DNA of 64,000 nucleotides from Bryobacteraceae bacterium (lineage in GTDB: Bacteria > Acidobacteriota > Terriglobia > Bryobacterales > Bryobacteraceae). Below the pieces are notes generated by a model. That model worked only from the letters and a program-made list of their open reading frames with translations. It was not told where the DNA came from and searched no databases. The stretch is taken from NCBI GenBank assembly GCA_019748195.1, contig JAIEPW010000079.1:1-64000 (forward strand), read 5' to 3'. Both the position numbers and the translations under genes were made by a program. This document shows, piece by piece, positions 54,126-63,902 of this stretch (the first letter of the stretch is position 1; each line of letters opens with the position of its first letter).

Positions 54126-55598
54126 ATGCGAATGGCGATCGTTCTCTTTTTGTCCGTCCTGCCCGTGATGTCGGGGGAGACCCTTGCGGATGTAGTGAAA
54201 CGCGGTTCGCTGCGTGGAGTGATTCAACGGTCCCCCGACGGTAGAGTCGCCGTGCGGACGCCGTCCGGCGACAACTTCGCTGTAGCGCCGGGCCTCAAGA
54301 TAAACCTGCTCGAAGGTGTGCCCTTGAAGTTTGACAAGCTCGAAGTTCGCAATGGCCTACTGGACTTCGCTCATGCACACGCCGATCTGAGCAAGGAAGC
54401 AGTCTTGCGGAACTTCGGCCAACTCAGCGCCAAGTCCAAGGACGCTCTCACGGATCTTTCCGGGCGCGTAGAGAAGTACCGCGAGATGGCGGAGAAGAAC
54501 CCTGGCCGAGTTGCCGAGGGAGAGAAACTCGACGTCGAGGCAGGACTTGGAAGGGCACGCCGCGAGACAGCTCACGACTATGCAGAAGCAATTCGGACGG
54601 GCGATCGGGTCAAGGCTGACGAAGCGATCCGCAGCACACGCAGCATTCAAATCGTTGAGAAGCAGATCTACAACTTATACGATAATTATCCGCCTGAAGA
54701 CTACCGGAAGATTTACGAGAACACCAAAGGTGGAGTGGCACTCGCATTCAACAACGTGGCCTTGTGTAGCGCTGTACTGATCGGCCCGGATCTTGTCCTT
54801 ACCGCAGGTCATTGCTTCAAGAACCAGCAGTGGGAGTCAGCAGAAGTGTGGTTCAACTATTCGCCAGAGGGGCTGACGCGAGGCGTGAAGTCAGCTTGCT
54901 CCGATTCGCCCATTAGAGGCAACGATCTTTACCGGATCAAGCGAATCCTTTCTCCGGCGCCTGAGCGAGTTCTGGATCTGGCGGCCGGTCGTTTGGACCA
55001 CGCACTGCTCGACTACGCGCTCATTGAGGTCGAGCCCGGACAGCACGGCAGGAAGGCGGGGGAGTGTTGGCCGGCGCAATGTCTGACCGCAAGCCGCGAA
55101 CTCTCAAGGAGAGAAGCCTTGTACGTTATCGGGCATCCACAGCGTGCGCCGCAAACGGTTCATGACAACTCGCGTGTCTTCTTGCCGTTTCAAGTCGTTG
55201 GCAGTGAATTCGACGTATTGAAGGCTGATATCGCGGCGGAACTGGACAAACATCCCAAACGTGACGAGCTCGCGAAGGAGTTCACAAGCAGCTATCGCGA
55301 GACTAAGGATTCGCAGGGACGGTCTTCCTGGAGCTTGTACGATGTCCGGCAACAGGGCCAGCCGAGGATCGGAATCGAAGCGGATACCTTTGGTGGGAAC
55401 TCCGGTTCACCTGTCTATGAACGCCGTAATCATTGCATCGCCGCGCTTTTCGTTTCTGGATCTCCTGATTTCGCGGAGCCGCCCGGAGGTGCTGTCGGAT
55501 GGGCCAGGCATGAAAGTGCGCTGCCGATATCGGTGATCGTGAAGGATCTGGATGCGCAGCTCAAGACTTGGCGTGATTTGGGCGTAGTTATCCGATGA
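54126..55598 (+). CDS. Secreted trypsin-like protease (V8-type)
   Basis: This is a 490-aa protein with a signal peptide (MRMAIVLFLSVLPVMSGE). Residues 20-195 are a charged, partly coiled-coil region. The protease core has TAGHC (His about 228), LDYALIEV (Asp about 295) and FGGNSGSPVY (Ser about 426). The G-G-N-S-G-S-P-V active-site loop is of the glutamyl endopeptidase/V8 kind rather than the trypsin kind. It starts 17 bases after the first protease gene, so both are probably co-expressed. Confidence 0.85.
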   Translation: MRMAIVLFLSVLPVMSGETLADVVKRGSLRGVIQRSPDGRVAVRTPSGDNFAVAPGLKINLLEGVPLKFDKLEVRNGLLDFAHAHADLSKEAVLRNFGQLSAKSKDALTDLSGRVEKYREMAEKNPGRVAEGEKLDVEAGLGRARRETAHDYAEAIRTGDRVKADEAIRSTRSIQIVEKQIYNLYDNYPPEDYRKIYENTKGGVALAFNNVALCSAVLIGPDLVLTAGHCFKNQQWESAEVWFNYSPEGLTRGVKSACSDSPIRGNDLYRIKRILSPAPERVLDLAAGRLDHALLDYALIEVEPGQHGRKAGECWPAQCLTASRELSRREALYVIGHPQRAPQTVHDNSRVFLPFQVVGSEFDVLKADIAAELDKHPKRDELAKEFTSSYRETKDSQGRSSWSLYDVRQQGQPRIGIEADTFGGNSGSPVYERRNHCIAALFVSGSPDFAEPPGGAVGWARHESALPISVIVKDLDAQLKTWRDLGVVIR

Positions 55599-55779
55599 CT
55601 GCTTAATCTCCTCGGCGGCTCCATCGCGTTCGCGTCGTACCACGTCGAACCGCCCTCAGTGCCTGCCGGGCGGCCTCTGATGGATAACAATGTCAAGGAT
55701 TGGCCGTATCGTTGCCCGATTTGACGATCAGCGCGCGTTCGTCATGGGGTCTTCGCCGCTTCGACTCGTCCAAACGCGA

Positions 55780-55812
55780 AACGGCCCGGCGACTCACCAT
55801 CGCCGGGCCGTT
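55780..55812. terminator. Candidate bidirectional terminator
   Basis: The perfect 13-base stem AACGGCCCGGCGA / TCGCCGGGCCGTT has a seven-base loop between the convergent second protease gene and M48 gene. There is no clear T-run, but the position favours terminator function. Confidence 0.6.
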
Positions 55813-55834
55813 CGCAGGGAGAAACTCAACTGAC

Positions 55835-56884
55835 TTAGTTCGGACGCCGCTTCAGGGTCGGACGCTCGTCCTCGTCCGTGGTCTTGCCCTTCTCGTCACC
55901 CTTGCCTTCCGGATCAATGGTGCCCGAGCCAGGACGCCGGCTCAGCCGAGGACGGTTCGGATCCTGCTCCACCGGCTTCACGCGAGCCTTCATCGCCGCC
56001 AGCCGCGCCTTCACCTGTCCGAACTCGGACGTATCCAGAACGTACTCCGGCTTGGCTTCCAGGTAGCGCTGAATGTGACCTTGCGCGTTGCCGATGCGAT
56101 CGTCGGTGGGCGGGTGCGTGGAGAAGACCTTGGCCATCGTGCCCGGTTTCTTCTTCTCCATCGTCTGCAGCTTCTCGAAGAAATCGACAAACGCCGTCGG
56201 ATCGTAGCCTGACTTGTACAGGTACTGCAAGCCGAGATCGTCCGCTTCCTTCTCAAAACCGCGGGAGAAGTGCAGGAAGCCGACCGGGATCAGGATGCTC
56301 GCCGCCTGGCGGATGCCGAATCCGGCCCAGCCGCCCATGAAGATCAGGGGGATGGTGGCGTAGTTGGCGATCTGGCCTCGGGTGGCCTGGCGGGTGCCGT
56401 GGCGAGCCGCGACGTGCGCGATCTCATGCGCCATCACGCCGGCGAGCTCGGCTTCATTCTCGGCGCGCAGAATCAGGCCCGAGTTCACGAAGAAGAAGCC
56501 GCCGGGGAGCGCGAACGCGTTCACATCCTCGCTGTCGATCACCTTGATGGTGAAGGGCACCTTGGCGTCGGAGTTGCGCACCAGGTTCTGGCCCACGCGG
56601 TTGACGTACTCGGCGATCACCGGGTCATCCACGATCTTCGCCTGCCGCTCGATGTCCTGAGCGAGCTGCTTACCCAGGCCGATCTCCTTTTCGATCGAAT
56701 AGAAGTTCACCTTGCCGTCCACGTCGCGGTTGCCGATCTCCTCGGCATCCTTCTTGGTGGGCTTCTTTTTCCCGGTGTTGTCGACGCGCTCGGTCTTGTC
56801 GGTCTTGGCGGCTTTGTCCTCCGCCAAGGCAGCAAACGGAGCGAGGAGGGCGACCGCCACTACGCTCGAAAGGAAACGCCGCAT
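55835..56884 (-). CDS. M48-family metalloprotease
   Basis: This is a 349-aa protein. Signal peptide MRRFLSSVVAVALLAPFAALAE; the start at 56884 excludes six upstream residues. HEIAH (about 151-155) with a downstream glutamate in FEKEADDLGL forms the zinc site; FALPGGFFFVNSGLI precedes it. A hydrophobic segment follows the zinc site. It resembles BepA/YfgC-type periplasmic proteases of envelope quality control. The C-terminal 70 residues are charged and disordered, ending in a Glu/Lys/Arg-rich tail. Confidence 0.88.
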   Translation of the reverse strand: MRRFLSSVVAVALLAPFAALAEDKAAKTDKTERVDNTGKKKPTKKDAEEIGNRDVDGKVNFYSIEKEIGLGKQLAQDIERQAKIVDDPVIAEYVNRVGQNLVRNSDAKVPFTIKVIDSEDVNAFALPGGFFFVNSGLILRAENEAELAGVMAHEIAHVAARHGTRQATRGQIANYATIPLIFMGGWAGFGIRQAASILIPVGFLHFSRGFEKEADDLGLQYLYKSGYDPTAFVDFFEKLQTMEKKKPGTMAKVFSTHPPTDDRIGNAQGHIQRYLEAKPEYVLDTSEFGQVKARLAAMKARVKPVEQDPNRPRLSRRPGSGTIDPEGKGDEKGKTTDEDERPTLKRRPN

Positions 56885-56939
56885 TGATTCACTCCTTGCC
56901 AACCGCTGTCTCTATCGGTCAGTATAGACCTTTCTAAAG

Positions 56940-58079
56940 ATGGAACGTACTCCAGCCCTCACGGGTTACCACAATCTGACGGTGAACCGGAGGGGCGAGT
57001 TCCCGGTGACCCGCCGCCTGATTTACCTGAACCACGCGGCGGTGGCTCCGCTCAGCCGCCGCGCCGCCGAGGCGATGAAGAAACTCGCGGACGACGCCTG
57101 CGAATACGGATCGCTGCACTATTCCGACTGGGAAGCGACTTATGCCGCTCTGCGAGAATCCGCCGCGCGCATGATCGGCGCCTCCGCAGCCGAAATCGCC
57201 ATTGTGAAGAACACTTCGGAAGGGATCTCCACGGTCGCGCTGGGGATGGACTGGAAACCAGGCGATAAGGTGGTCGCGTTCCGGGAGGAGTTCCCGGCCA
57301 ACCTGTTTCCCTGGCAGCGGCTGGCCGCGAAAGGCGTGCAGGTGGAGTGGTTGTCCATTTACGATTCGCTTGAAGGGATCGACGAGGCGGCTCGGGGAGC
57401 GAAGCTGCTGGCGATCAGCTATGTCAATTATCTCAGCGGCTTCCGGGCAAATCTGGAGGCAATCGGCGAGATCTGCCGGCGGCGGGGCGCGTTCTTCTTC
57501 GTGGACGCGATTCAGGGTCTCGGCATCTTTCCGGTCGATGTGGAGCGGATGCGTATCGACGCGCTGGCTGCCGACGGGCACAAGTGGCTGCTGGGACCCG
57601 AGGGCTGCGGGATCCTGTACCTGCGGCGGGAGTGGCAGGACCGCATCGAGCCGGTGGAGTTCGGCTGGACGAATATCGCCGGATTCAACGATTATGCCTG
57701 CCGCGACATGAGCCTGAGAGCGGATGCCGGACGGTACGAGTGTGGCACGCTCAACACCATTGGAGTCTATGGCTTGCGCGCAGCTTTTGATCTATTGCTG
57801 GAAGTTGGGGTGGAGACTGTCGCCGAGACTGTTCTTGGTCTTACCGGCCGCATCGCGGCGGGCGCCGCGGCACTGGGGTACGAGACGGCGATCCCGCATG
57901 AGCCGGAAACGGGTTCGGGGATTGTTTCGGTGCGAAAGGAGGGGCTGGATTCCGGCGACCTGGTCGGGCGACTGCGGGCGAACGGCGTGGCGGCGTCGCC
58001 GCGGCAGGGGTGGCTTCGGTTGTCTCCGCACTTTTATGTTACGTCAAATGAGATAGATCGGGTGCTTGGGATGCTTTGA
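56940..58079 (+). CDS. Class V aminotransferase (PLP enzyme)
   Basis: This is a 379-aa protein. IYLNHAAVAPLSRRAAEAM opens the family; the PLP lysine is in DGHKWLLGPEG (about 214) and the cofactor aspartate in FFVDAIQGLG. It is likely an isopenicillin-N epimerase/cysteine-desulfurase-like enzyme of unassigned substrate. The active-site cysteine loop of desulfurases is not evident. It stands alone, divergent from the M48 gene. Confidence 0.88.
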   Translation: MERTPALTGYHNLTVNRRGEFPVTRRLIYLNHAAVAPLSRRAAEAMKKLADDACEYGSLHYSDWEATYAALRESAARMIGASAAEIAIVKNTSEGISTVALGMDWKPGDKVVAFREEFPANLFPWQRLAAKGVQVEWLSIYDSLEGIDEAARGAKLLAISYVNYLSGFRANLEAIGEICRRRGAFFFVDAIQGLGIFPVDVERMRIDALAADGHKWLLGPEGCGILYLRREWQDRIEPVEFGWTNIAGFNDYACRDMSLRADAGRYECGTLNTIGVYGLRAAFDLLLEVGVETVAETVLGLTGRIAAGAAALGYETAIPHEPETGSGIVSVRKEGLDSGDLVGRLRANGVAASPRQGWLRLSPHFYVTSNEIDRVLGML

Positions 58080-58112
58080 TTTCTGGGTTGCCGTATCATC
58101 GAGCACCGGATG

Positions 58113-58164
58113 TGAGTGAAAGGCACTCATATTACTGGACATGGTGACGCTAACGTGGTATTCT
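58113..58164 (+). promoter_or_regulatory. HAIR-like operator and promoter of clpB-lon
   Basis: TGAGT (58113-58117), seven bases, ACTCA (58125-58129) matches the core of the HAIR operator bound by the heat-shock repressor HspR. Just downstream TGGACA (58136-58141), 17 bases, TATTCT (58159-58164) is a plausible sigma-70-type promoter. Together they predict heat-shock control. hspR itself is not in the window. Confidence 0.55.
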
Positions 58165-58189
58165 CAACCTAGAGTTTCGAGGCACCACC

Positions 58190-60805
58190 ATGGACTTCAA
58201 CCGGTTTACTGAAAAAGTTCAAGACGCCGTTCGCGCATCGCAGGCAATCGCCAGCCGCAACGGCCAGCAACAAATCGAGGTCGAGCATTTGGCGTTGGCT
58301 CTGCTGGAGCAGGAGGGCGGCCTGGCGCCGTCGATTCTCCTCAAGAGCGAGCTGAATCTCGAGAGCCTGCATCGCCGGGTGAAGCAGGAAATCGACCGCC
58401 TGCCCAAGGTTTCCGGCGGACCCATGCAGGCGGATCAGGTATACATCACCGGGCGGCTGCAGAAGCTGCTGACCACGGCCGAAGACGAAGCCAAGCGCCT
58501 GAAAGACGACTACGTGTCGGTGGAGCACGTGCTGCTGGCGACGCTCGAAGACAGCGGCGCCACGGGGCGGATCCTTAAGGAGTTCGGACTGACGCGGGAG
58601 CGTCTGCTGAAGGCGCTGCAGGAGGTCCGGGGCAGCCAGCGCGTGACCACGCAGAATCCGGAGGCCACCTACGAGGCTCTGGAGAAGTACGGCCGCGACC
58701 TGACGAAGCTGGCGGCGCAGGGCAAGTTGGACCCGGTCATTGGGCGCGATGAGGAGATCCGCCGCGTGATTCAGGTGTTGTCGCGGCGCACCAAGAACAA
58801 TCCGGTGCTGATCGGGGAGCCGGGCGTGGGAAAGACGGCAATCGTGGAAGGTCTCGCGCAGCGCATCGTTCGCGGCGACGTTCCGGAAGGCTTGAAGAAC
58901 AAGAGAGTCGTATCCCTGGACATGGGCGCCCTGATCGCGGGCGCGAAGTTCCGCGGCGAGTTTGAGGAGCGGCTGAAGGCGGTTCTTAAGGAAGTGCAGT
59001 CGGCCGAAGGCGAGATCGTCCTTTTCATCGATGAGCTGCACACCGTTGTCGGGGCCGGCAAGGCGGAAGGCGCGATGGACGCGGGCAATCTGCTGAAACC
59101 CATGCTGGCGCGCGGGGAGCTGCATTGCATCGGCGCGACCACGCTCGATGAGTACCGCAAGCACATCGAGAAGGACGCGGCGCTGGAACGGCGCTTTCAA
59201 ACCGTATTCGTGGATCAGCCGAGCGTGGAAGACACGATCTCGATTCTGCGCGGATTGCGCGAGCGGTACGAAGTTCATCACGGCGTGCGCATTAAGGACT
59301 CGGCGATGGTCGCGGCGGCGGTGATGTCGAACCGCTACATCTCGGATCGTTTCCTGCCGGACAAGGCCATCGATCTGGTGGATGAATCGGCGGCGAAGCT
59401 GCGCACGGAAATCGATTCGATGCCGGCGGAACTGGACGAGATTCTGCGGCGCACCATGCAACTGGAGATCGAGCGTGAGGCGCTGAAGAAGGAGTCGGAC
59501 GCCGCCTCCAAGGACCGCCTGGCGAAGCTGGAACGCGAACTCGCGGAGTTGAAGGAGGGCAGTTCCGCGTTGCAGGCGCAGTGGCAGGCGGAAAAGGACG
59601 CGGTGCAGCGGCTGCGCTCCACGCGGGAGCGGATGGAGCGGGTGAAGCTGGAAATCGAACAGGCGGAGCGCAGCTATGACCTGAACAAGGCGGCGGAGCT
59701 GAAGTACGGCAAGCTCGCCGGGCTGGAGCGGCAGCTCGCCGAGGAGCAGAAGACGCTCGAGGACAAGCAGCACCAGGCGCGGTTGTTGAAGGAAGAAGTG
59801 GACGAGGAAGACATCGCCGAAGTCGTCAGCCGGTGGACGGGCGTACCGGTCACCAAGCTGCTCGAAGGGGAGATGCAGAAGCTGCTGCACCTGGAAGACG
59901 AGTTGCACAAGCGCGTGATCGGGCAGGATGAGGCGGTGGAAGCGGTTTCGGAAGCGGTGATGCGGGCGCGCAGCGGGTTAAAGGATCCCAAGCGGCCGAT
60001 CGGCAGCTTCATTTTCCTGGGTCCCACGGGCGTGGGCAAGACGGAGCTGGCGCGGGCGCTGGCGGAGTTCCTGTTCGACGACGAACGCGCGATGGTGCGC
60101 ATCGACATGTCGGAGTACCAGGAGAAGCACACGGTTTCGCGTCTGGTGGGCGCGCCTCCCGGATATGTTGGATTCGAGGAAGGCGGCCAGTTGACCGAGG
60201 CGGTGCGGCGCAGGCCGTACTCGGTGGTGCTGTTCGATGAAATCGAGAAGGCGCACACGGATGTATTCAACGTGCTGCTGCAGGTGCTGGATGACGGACG
60301 TCTGACCGACGGGCAAGGCCGGACGGTGGATTTCAAGAACACCATTGTGATCATGACTTCGAATGTCGGCAGCCCGCGGATCCTGGAGTATCGGGGTTCC
60401 TTCGAGGGTCCGGGGTACGAGCGAATGAAGGACGCGGTGCTCGAAGAGTTGCGGCGGGGATTCCGGCCGGAGTTCCTGAACCGTGTCGATGAGATCATCG
60501 TCTTCCACTCGTTGACCGAGGATCACCTGGAGCGGATCGTGGAGATTCAGCTCGAAGGTCTCCGGAAGCGGCTGGAAGAACGGCACATTACGCTGGAGCT
60601 CACCGCCGGCGCGCGCACCCACCTGGTGCGCTCCGGGCACGATCCGGCGTACGGGGCGCGGCCGTTGAAACGAGCCATCCAGCGCGAGATCGAAACACCG
60701 CTGGCCCGGAAGATTCTGGCAGGTGAAGTGCGGGATGGACAGAACGTGTTGATTGACGCCGCGGGCGCGGGCTTGCGGTTTGAAACCCAACCGGTCCACG
60801 CCTGA
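58190..60805 (+). CDS. clpB: ATP-dependent disaggregase ClpB
   Basis: This is an 871-aa hexameric chaperone that pulls proteins out of aggregates with DnaK. The N-domain (residues 1-150) starts [21 protein letters not shown]1 has Walker [10 protein letters not shown] near 207 and [21 protein letters not shown]; a coiled-coil M-domain spans about 400-530; NBD2 has GPTGVGKTE near 611 and [16 protein letters not shown]. The start ATG has a GAGG site. Lon follows 53 bases later in the same direction. Confidence 0.95.
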   Translation: MDFNRFTEKVQDAVRASQAIASRNGQQQIEVEHLALALLEQEGGLAPSILLKSELNLESLHRRVKQEIDRLPKVSGGPMQADQVYITGRLQKLLTTAEDEAKRLKDDYVSVEHVLLATLEDSGATGRILKEFGLTRERLLKALQEVRGSQRVTTQNPEATYEALEKYGRDLTKLAAQGKLDPVIGRDEEIRRVIQVLSRRTKNNPVLIGEPGVGKTAIVEGLAQRIVRGDVPEGLKNKRVVSLDMGALIAGAKFRGEFEERLKAVLKEVQSAEGEIVLFIDELHTVVGAGKAEGAMDAGNLLKPMLARGELHCIGATTLDEYRKHIEKDAALERRFQTVFVDQPSVEDTISILRGLRERYEVHHGVRIKDSAMVAAAVMSNRYISDRFLPDKAIDLVDESAAKLRTEIDSMPAELDEILRRTMQLEIEREALKKESDAASKDRLAKLERELAELKEGSSALQAQWQAEKDAVQRLRSTRERMERVKLEIEQAERSYDLNKAAELKYGKLAGLERQLAEEQKTLEDKQHQARLLKEEVDEEDIAEVVSRWTGVPVTKLLEGEMQKLLHLEDELHKRVIGQDEAVEAVSEAVMRARSGLKDPKRPIGSFIFLGPTGVGKTELARALAEFLFDDERAMVRIDMSEYQEKHTVSRLVGAPPGYVGFEEGGQLTEAVRRRPYSVVLFDEIEKAHTDVFNVLLQVLDDGRLTDGQGRTVDFKNTIVIMTSNVGSPRILEYRGSFEGPGYERMKDAVLEELRRGFRPEFLNRVDEIIVFHSLTEDHLERIVEIQLEGLRKRLEERHITLELTAGARTHLVRSGHDPAYGARPLKRAIQREIETPLARKILAGEVRDGQNVLIDAAGAGLRFETQPVHA

Positions 60806-60858
60806 GCAAGTGAAACTTCAGGGGCGCGGAGGAATCTAAGAGGAAGGACGACGACCAC

Positions 60859-63222
60859 ATGAACGTACTCGAAAACAACTTCCAGACGCTGCCGGTGCTG
60901 GCGCTGAAGAACTCAGTGCTTTTTCCCGGGCTGGTGATGCCGTTATCGGTGGGCCGCCCCGGGTCGATTCAGGCGTGTCTTGCCGCGCAGGCGACGGAGG
61001 AAAAGGAGATCGTTCTGGTGGCGCAGCGCGATCCTTCCACTCAGGATCCCGACGGGTCCGATCTGTACACCATCGGCACCAAGGCGGTGATCCGGAAACT
61101 GGCGCGGGTGAACGAAAACCTGCTGGAAGTTCTGGTATTGGGCTCCGAACGGGTGGTAGTGCTGAAGCTGGAGCGCGCTTCGGGCGAATACCTGCAGGCG
61201 CGGGTGCGCACTTTGCCCCTTCCGGTGGACTCGAGCCGGGAGGTGGAGGCGCTGGCGCTGAACGTCGTGGAGCTTGCCACCAAGATGGTGGGCCTCACGC
61301 AGGCGCCGCAGGCGACCCAGGAGCTGACCCGGCTGCTGGCCTCCAACGATGAAGATCCGCTGCGGATGTGCCATCTGATCGCGACGCTGTTCAACCTGGA
61401 GCATTCCAAGGAGCAGCAGTTGCTGGAAGCCGAGACGCGCCTGGACGCGCTGCGCATGGTGCACGGCTGGCTGGCGCATGAAGTGGAAGTGCTGGAGCTG
61501 CGGTCGAAGATCGCCAGCGAAGCGCGCAACGAGATGTCGAAGGAGCAGAAGGAATACGTGCTCCGGCAGCAGCTTCGCGCCATCCAGCAGGAGCTCGGCG
61601 AAAAGAATCCAGAGCAGGCGGAAGTGGAAGCGTTGAAGGAACGCCTGGAAAAAGTCACCCTACCCGAGGAAGTTCGCAAGGAAGCCGAGCGTGAGATGTC
61701 GCGGCTGGAGCGTTTGTCGGCGGGACAGCCGGAATTCCACGTGATCCGCACGTATCTGGAGTATGTGTGCGATTTGCCATGGTCCAAGTACACCGAGGAT
61801 TCGCTGGATCTGGCGCGGGCGCGGGCGATTCTCGACGAGGATCACTACGGGGTCAAGGAAGTGAAGGAGCGCATTCTGGAGCACCTGGCGGTGCTGAAGC
61901 TGAATGCGAACGCCAAGGCGCCGATTTTGTGCTTCGTGGGCCCTCCGGGCGTAGGCAAGACGTCGCTGGGCCAGTCGATCGCGAAATCGCTGGGACGCAA
62001 TTTTGAACGGATGAGCGTCGGCGGCATGCACGACGAGGCGGAGTTGCGCGGCCACCGCCGGACCTATATCGGCGCGATGCCGGGACGCGTGATCCAGGCG
62101 ATGCGCCGCGCCGCGGCCGCCAACCCGGTGATCATGCTCGACGAGGTGGACAAGATGGGGCGCGACTTCCGGGGCGATCCGGCGGCGGCGCTGCTTGAAA
62201 TCCTCGATCCGGAGCAGAACAAGAACTTCCGGGATAATTACCTGGACCTGCCGTTCGACCTGTCGAAGGTGATGTTCATCTGCACGGCGAACACGCTGGA
62301 TACGATTCCGCGGCCGCTGCTGGATCGCATGGAGATCCTGCGGCTGGCCGGATACAGCGAGGAAGAAAAGACGCAAATCGCGCGCCGGTATCTGATTCCG
62401 CGCCAGCTCAGCAACACCGGAGTCCGCCAGGAGCAGGCGACGATTCCCGACGAAACGCTGCGGAGGCTGATCTCCGGCTACACGCGGGAAGCCGGCGTGC
62501 GCCGGCTGGAACAGACGATCGGCCGGGTGATGCGCAAGATCGCGTTGAAGATCGCCGAAGGCGAGATCGGCGAGGTTGTGATCACTCCGGAACAACTGGG
62601 TGATCTTCTGGGTCCGGAGATCTTCCTGCCGGAGGAAGCGCGGCGGGAGATGCCCGCCGGGGTCTCCGCGGGCCTGGCCTGGACCGAGACCGGCGGCGAG
62701 GTGCTCTATATCGAGGCGGCGCTGCTGCCGGACGGCAAGGGGCTGACGCTGACCGGGCAACTGGGTGAAGTGATGAAGGAGTCGGCGCAAACGGCGAAGA
62801 GCTTTGTCTGGAGCCATGCGCGCGAGTTCGGAATCGACACCGAGAAGTTCAAGGAATCCGGCGTTCACGTGCATGTGCCCGCGGGCGCGATTCCCAAGGA
62901 TGGACCGTCAGCGGGGATCGCGATGACCGTCGCGCTGGCGTCGCTGTACTCGGGAATTCCGGCGCGCATGGACACCGCGATGACCGGCGAGGTGACGCTG
63001 ACCGGGCTGGCGCTCCCGATCGGGGGCGTGAAGGAGAAGGTGCTGGCGGCGCGGCGCGCGGGCATCCGGCGGGTGGTGCTGCCCAAGGCCAACCAGAAAG
63101 ACATGCGGGACCTGCCGGAAGAGGCGCGCGCCGAGATGGAGTTCATCTTCGTCGAGCGCGTCAGCCAGGCCATCGAGGCGCTGATGCCGGGCATGAAGCT
63201 CAGCCCGGCGCGAGCCGCCTGA
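60859..63222 (+). CDS. lon: ATP-dependent protease Lon
   Basis: This is a 787-aa soluble AAA+ protease degrading damaged and regulatory proteins. An N-terminal substrate domain opens LPVLALKNSVLFPGLVMPLSVGRPGS; the AAA+ domain has GPPGVGKTS near 360; the protease domain has Ser in KDGPSAGIAM (about 684) and Lys in GGVKEKVLAA (about 724). The GGAAGGA site and short gap to clpB imply co-transcription, presumably under the same HAIR operator. Confidence 0.95.
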   Translation: MNVLENNFQTLPVLALKNSVLFPGLVMPLSVGRPGSIQACLAAQATEEKEIVLVAQRDPSTQDPDGSDLYTIGTKAVIRKLARVNENLLEVLVLGSERVVVLKLERASGEYLQARVRTLPLPVDSSREVEALALNVVELATKMVGLTQAPQATQELTRLLASNDEDPLRMCHLIATLFNLEHSKEQQLLEAETRLDALRMVHGWLAHEVEVLELRSKIASEARNEMSKEQKEYVLRQQLRAIQQELGEKNPEQAEVEALKERLEKVTLPEEVRKEAEREMSRLERLSAGQPEFHVIRTYLEYVCDLPWSKYTEDSLDLARARAILDEDHYGVKEVKERILEHLAVLKLNANAKAPILCFVGPPGVGKTSLGQSIAKSLGRNFERMSVGGMHDEAELRGHRRTYIGAMPGRVIQAMRRAAAANPVIMLDEVDKMGRDFRGDPAAALLEILDPEQNKNFRDNYLDLPFDLSKVMFICTANTLDTIPRPLLDRMEILRLAGYSEEEKTQIARRYLIPRQLSNTGVRQEQATIPDETLRRLISGYTREAGVRRLEQTIGRVMRKIALKIAEGEIGEVVITPEQLGDLLGPEIFLPEEARREMPAGVSAGLAWTETGGEVLYIEAALLPDGKGLTLTGQLGEVMKESAQTAKSFVWSHAREFGIDTEKFKESGVHVHVPAGAIPKDGPSAGIAMTVALASLYSGIPARMDTAMTGEVTLTGLALPIGGVKEKVLAARRAGIRRVVLPKANQKDMRDLPEEARAEMEFIFVERVSQAIEALMPGMKLSPARAA

Positions 63223-63224
63223 CG

Positions 63225-63650
63225 CTAAATCGCCCGGAAGAGCTGTTCCCGCCGGGCGATCCACTCTTCGCTCGAGAAGATTCGGGGACCGACCTCGATC
63301 AGCCGCGGGAGGAGTTCAAAAACCTCGCCGGGCCCCCACGGTTGGCCCGATCTTGTTTTGATGGCGGCCCGGTTCAGGTCCACCGCGATCTGGCTCAGCC
63401 GCTTGTCGGCCACGATCCCTTCCATGATGAAAAGCAGCGCTTGCACTTCTTCCGGATTCTCCTCCAAGTGCTGGGCGTCAGCCGCCACGCGCAATCCGAA
63501 TGGGACCTTCTCCCGAAAGACGAGGGGCGCCTGGGAAGTGATCTCGCGCTCCCATTCCACGTTCACCAGCCGCCAACCATACTCGGCCTGCTTGGCCAGG
63601 TAGTCGGCCGAGATTGGGCCGGACCAGCTTTCGCGAACTCGTTCTTTCAT
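63225..63650 (-). CDS. Small recombinase-like protein
   Basis: This is a 141-aa protein convergent with lon, with only two bases between stops. VQALLFIMEGIVADKRLSQIAVDLNRAAIKTRSGQPWGPGEVFELLPRLIEVGPRIF resembles the recombinase (PF07508-like) helical domain of large serine recombinases, but the catalytic resolvase domain is absent. It could be a DNA-binding remnant. The N-terminal 55 residues (YGWRLVNVEWEREI) are of unknown type. Confidence 0.55.
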   Translation of the reverse strand: MKERVRESWSGPISADYLAKQAEYGWRLVNVEWEREITSQAPLVFREKVPFGLRVAADAQHLEENPEEVQALLFIMEGIVADKRLSQIAVDLNRAAIKTRSGQPWGPGEVFELLPRLIEVGPRIFSSEEWIARREQLFRAI

Positions 63651-63902
63651 CGCGCTTGCTCCTTCGCGGCGTTCCCTGCAGTTCCCTTGCCGCCTGTAAC
63701 TGATTGACGGGCTGAGGTGTCTTGGAAGGAGAGCTGTTCAGGTATGGGACTTCGAGCGCCAGGGGTGGGATTTGTGGCCTACTACTAATTGGGGTATCGT
63801 TTGTAGGATGCCCATATCCAGTACACAACGCGCTTTACTTTTCCGGCGCGGGCGGGTAGCATAGAGGCACCCCCGAGATATTTCTGATGAGAGGGGCTAG
63901 CT

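Noticed and set aside
58112-58130. CIRCE element before clpB
   Set aside because: CIRCE has CTC...GAG arms with nine bases between; here the arms are inverted (GAG...CTC) and fit the HAIR core instead.
58169-59908. Long minus-strand frame opposite clpB
   Set aside because: It is antisense to a clearly conserved ClpB and rich in Leu/Arg, as expected for a GC-driven shadow.
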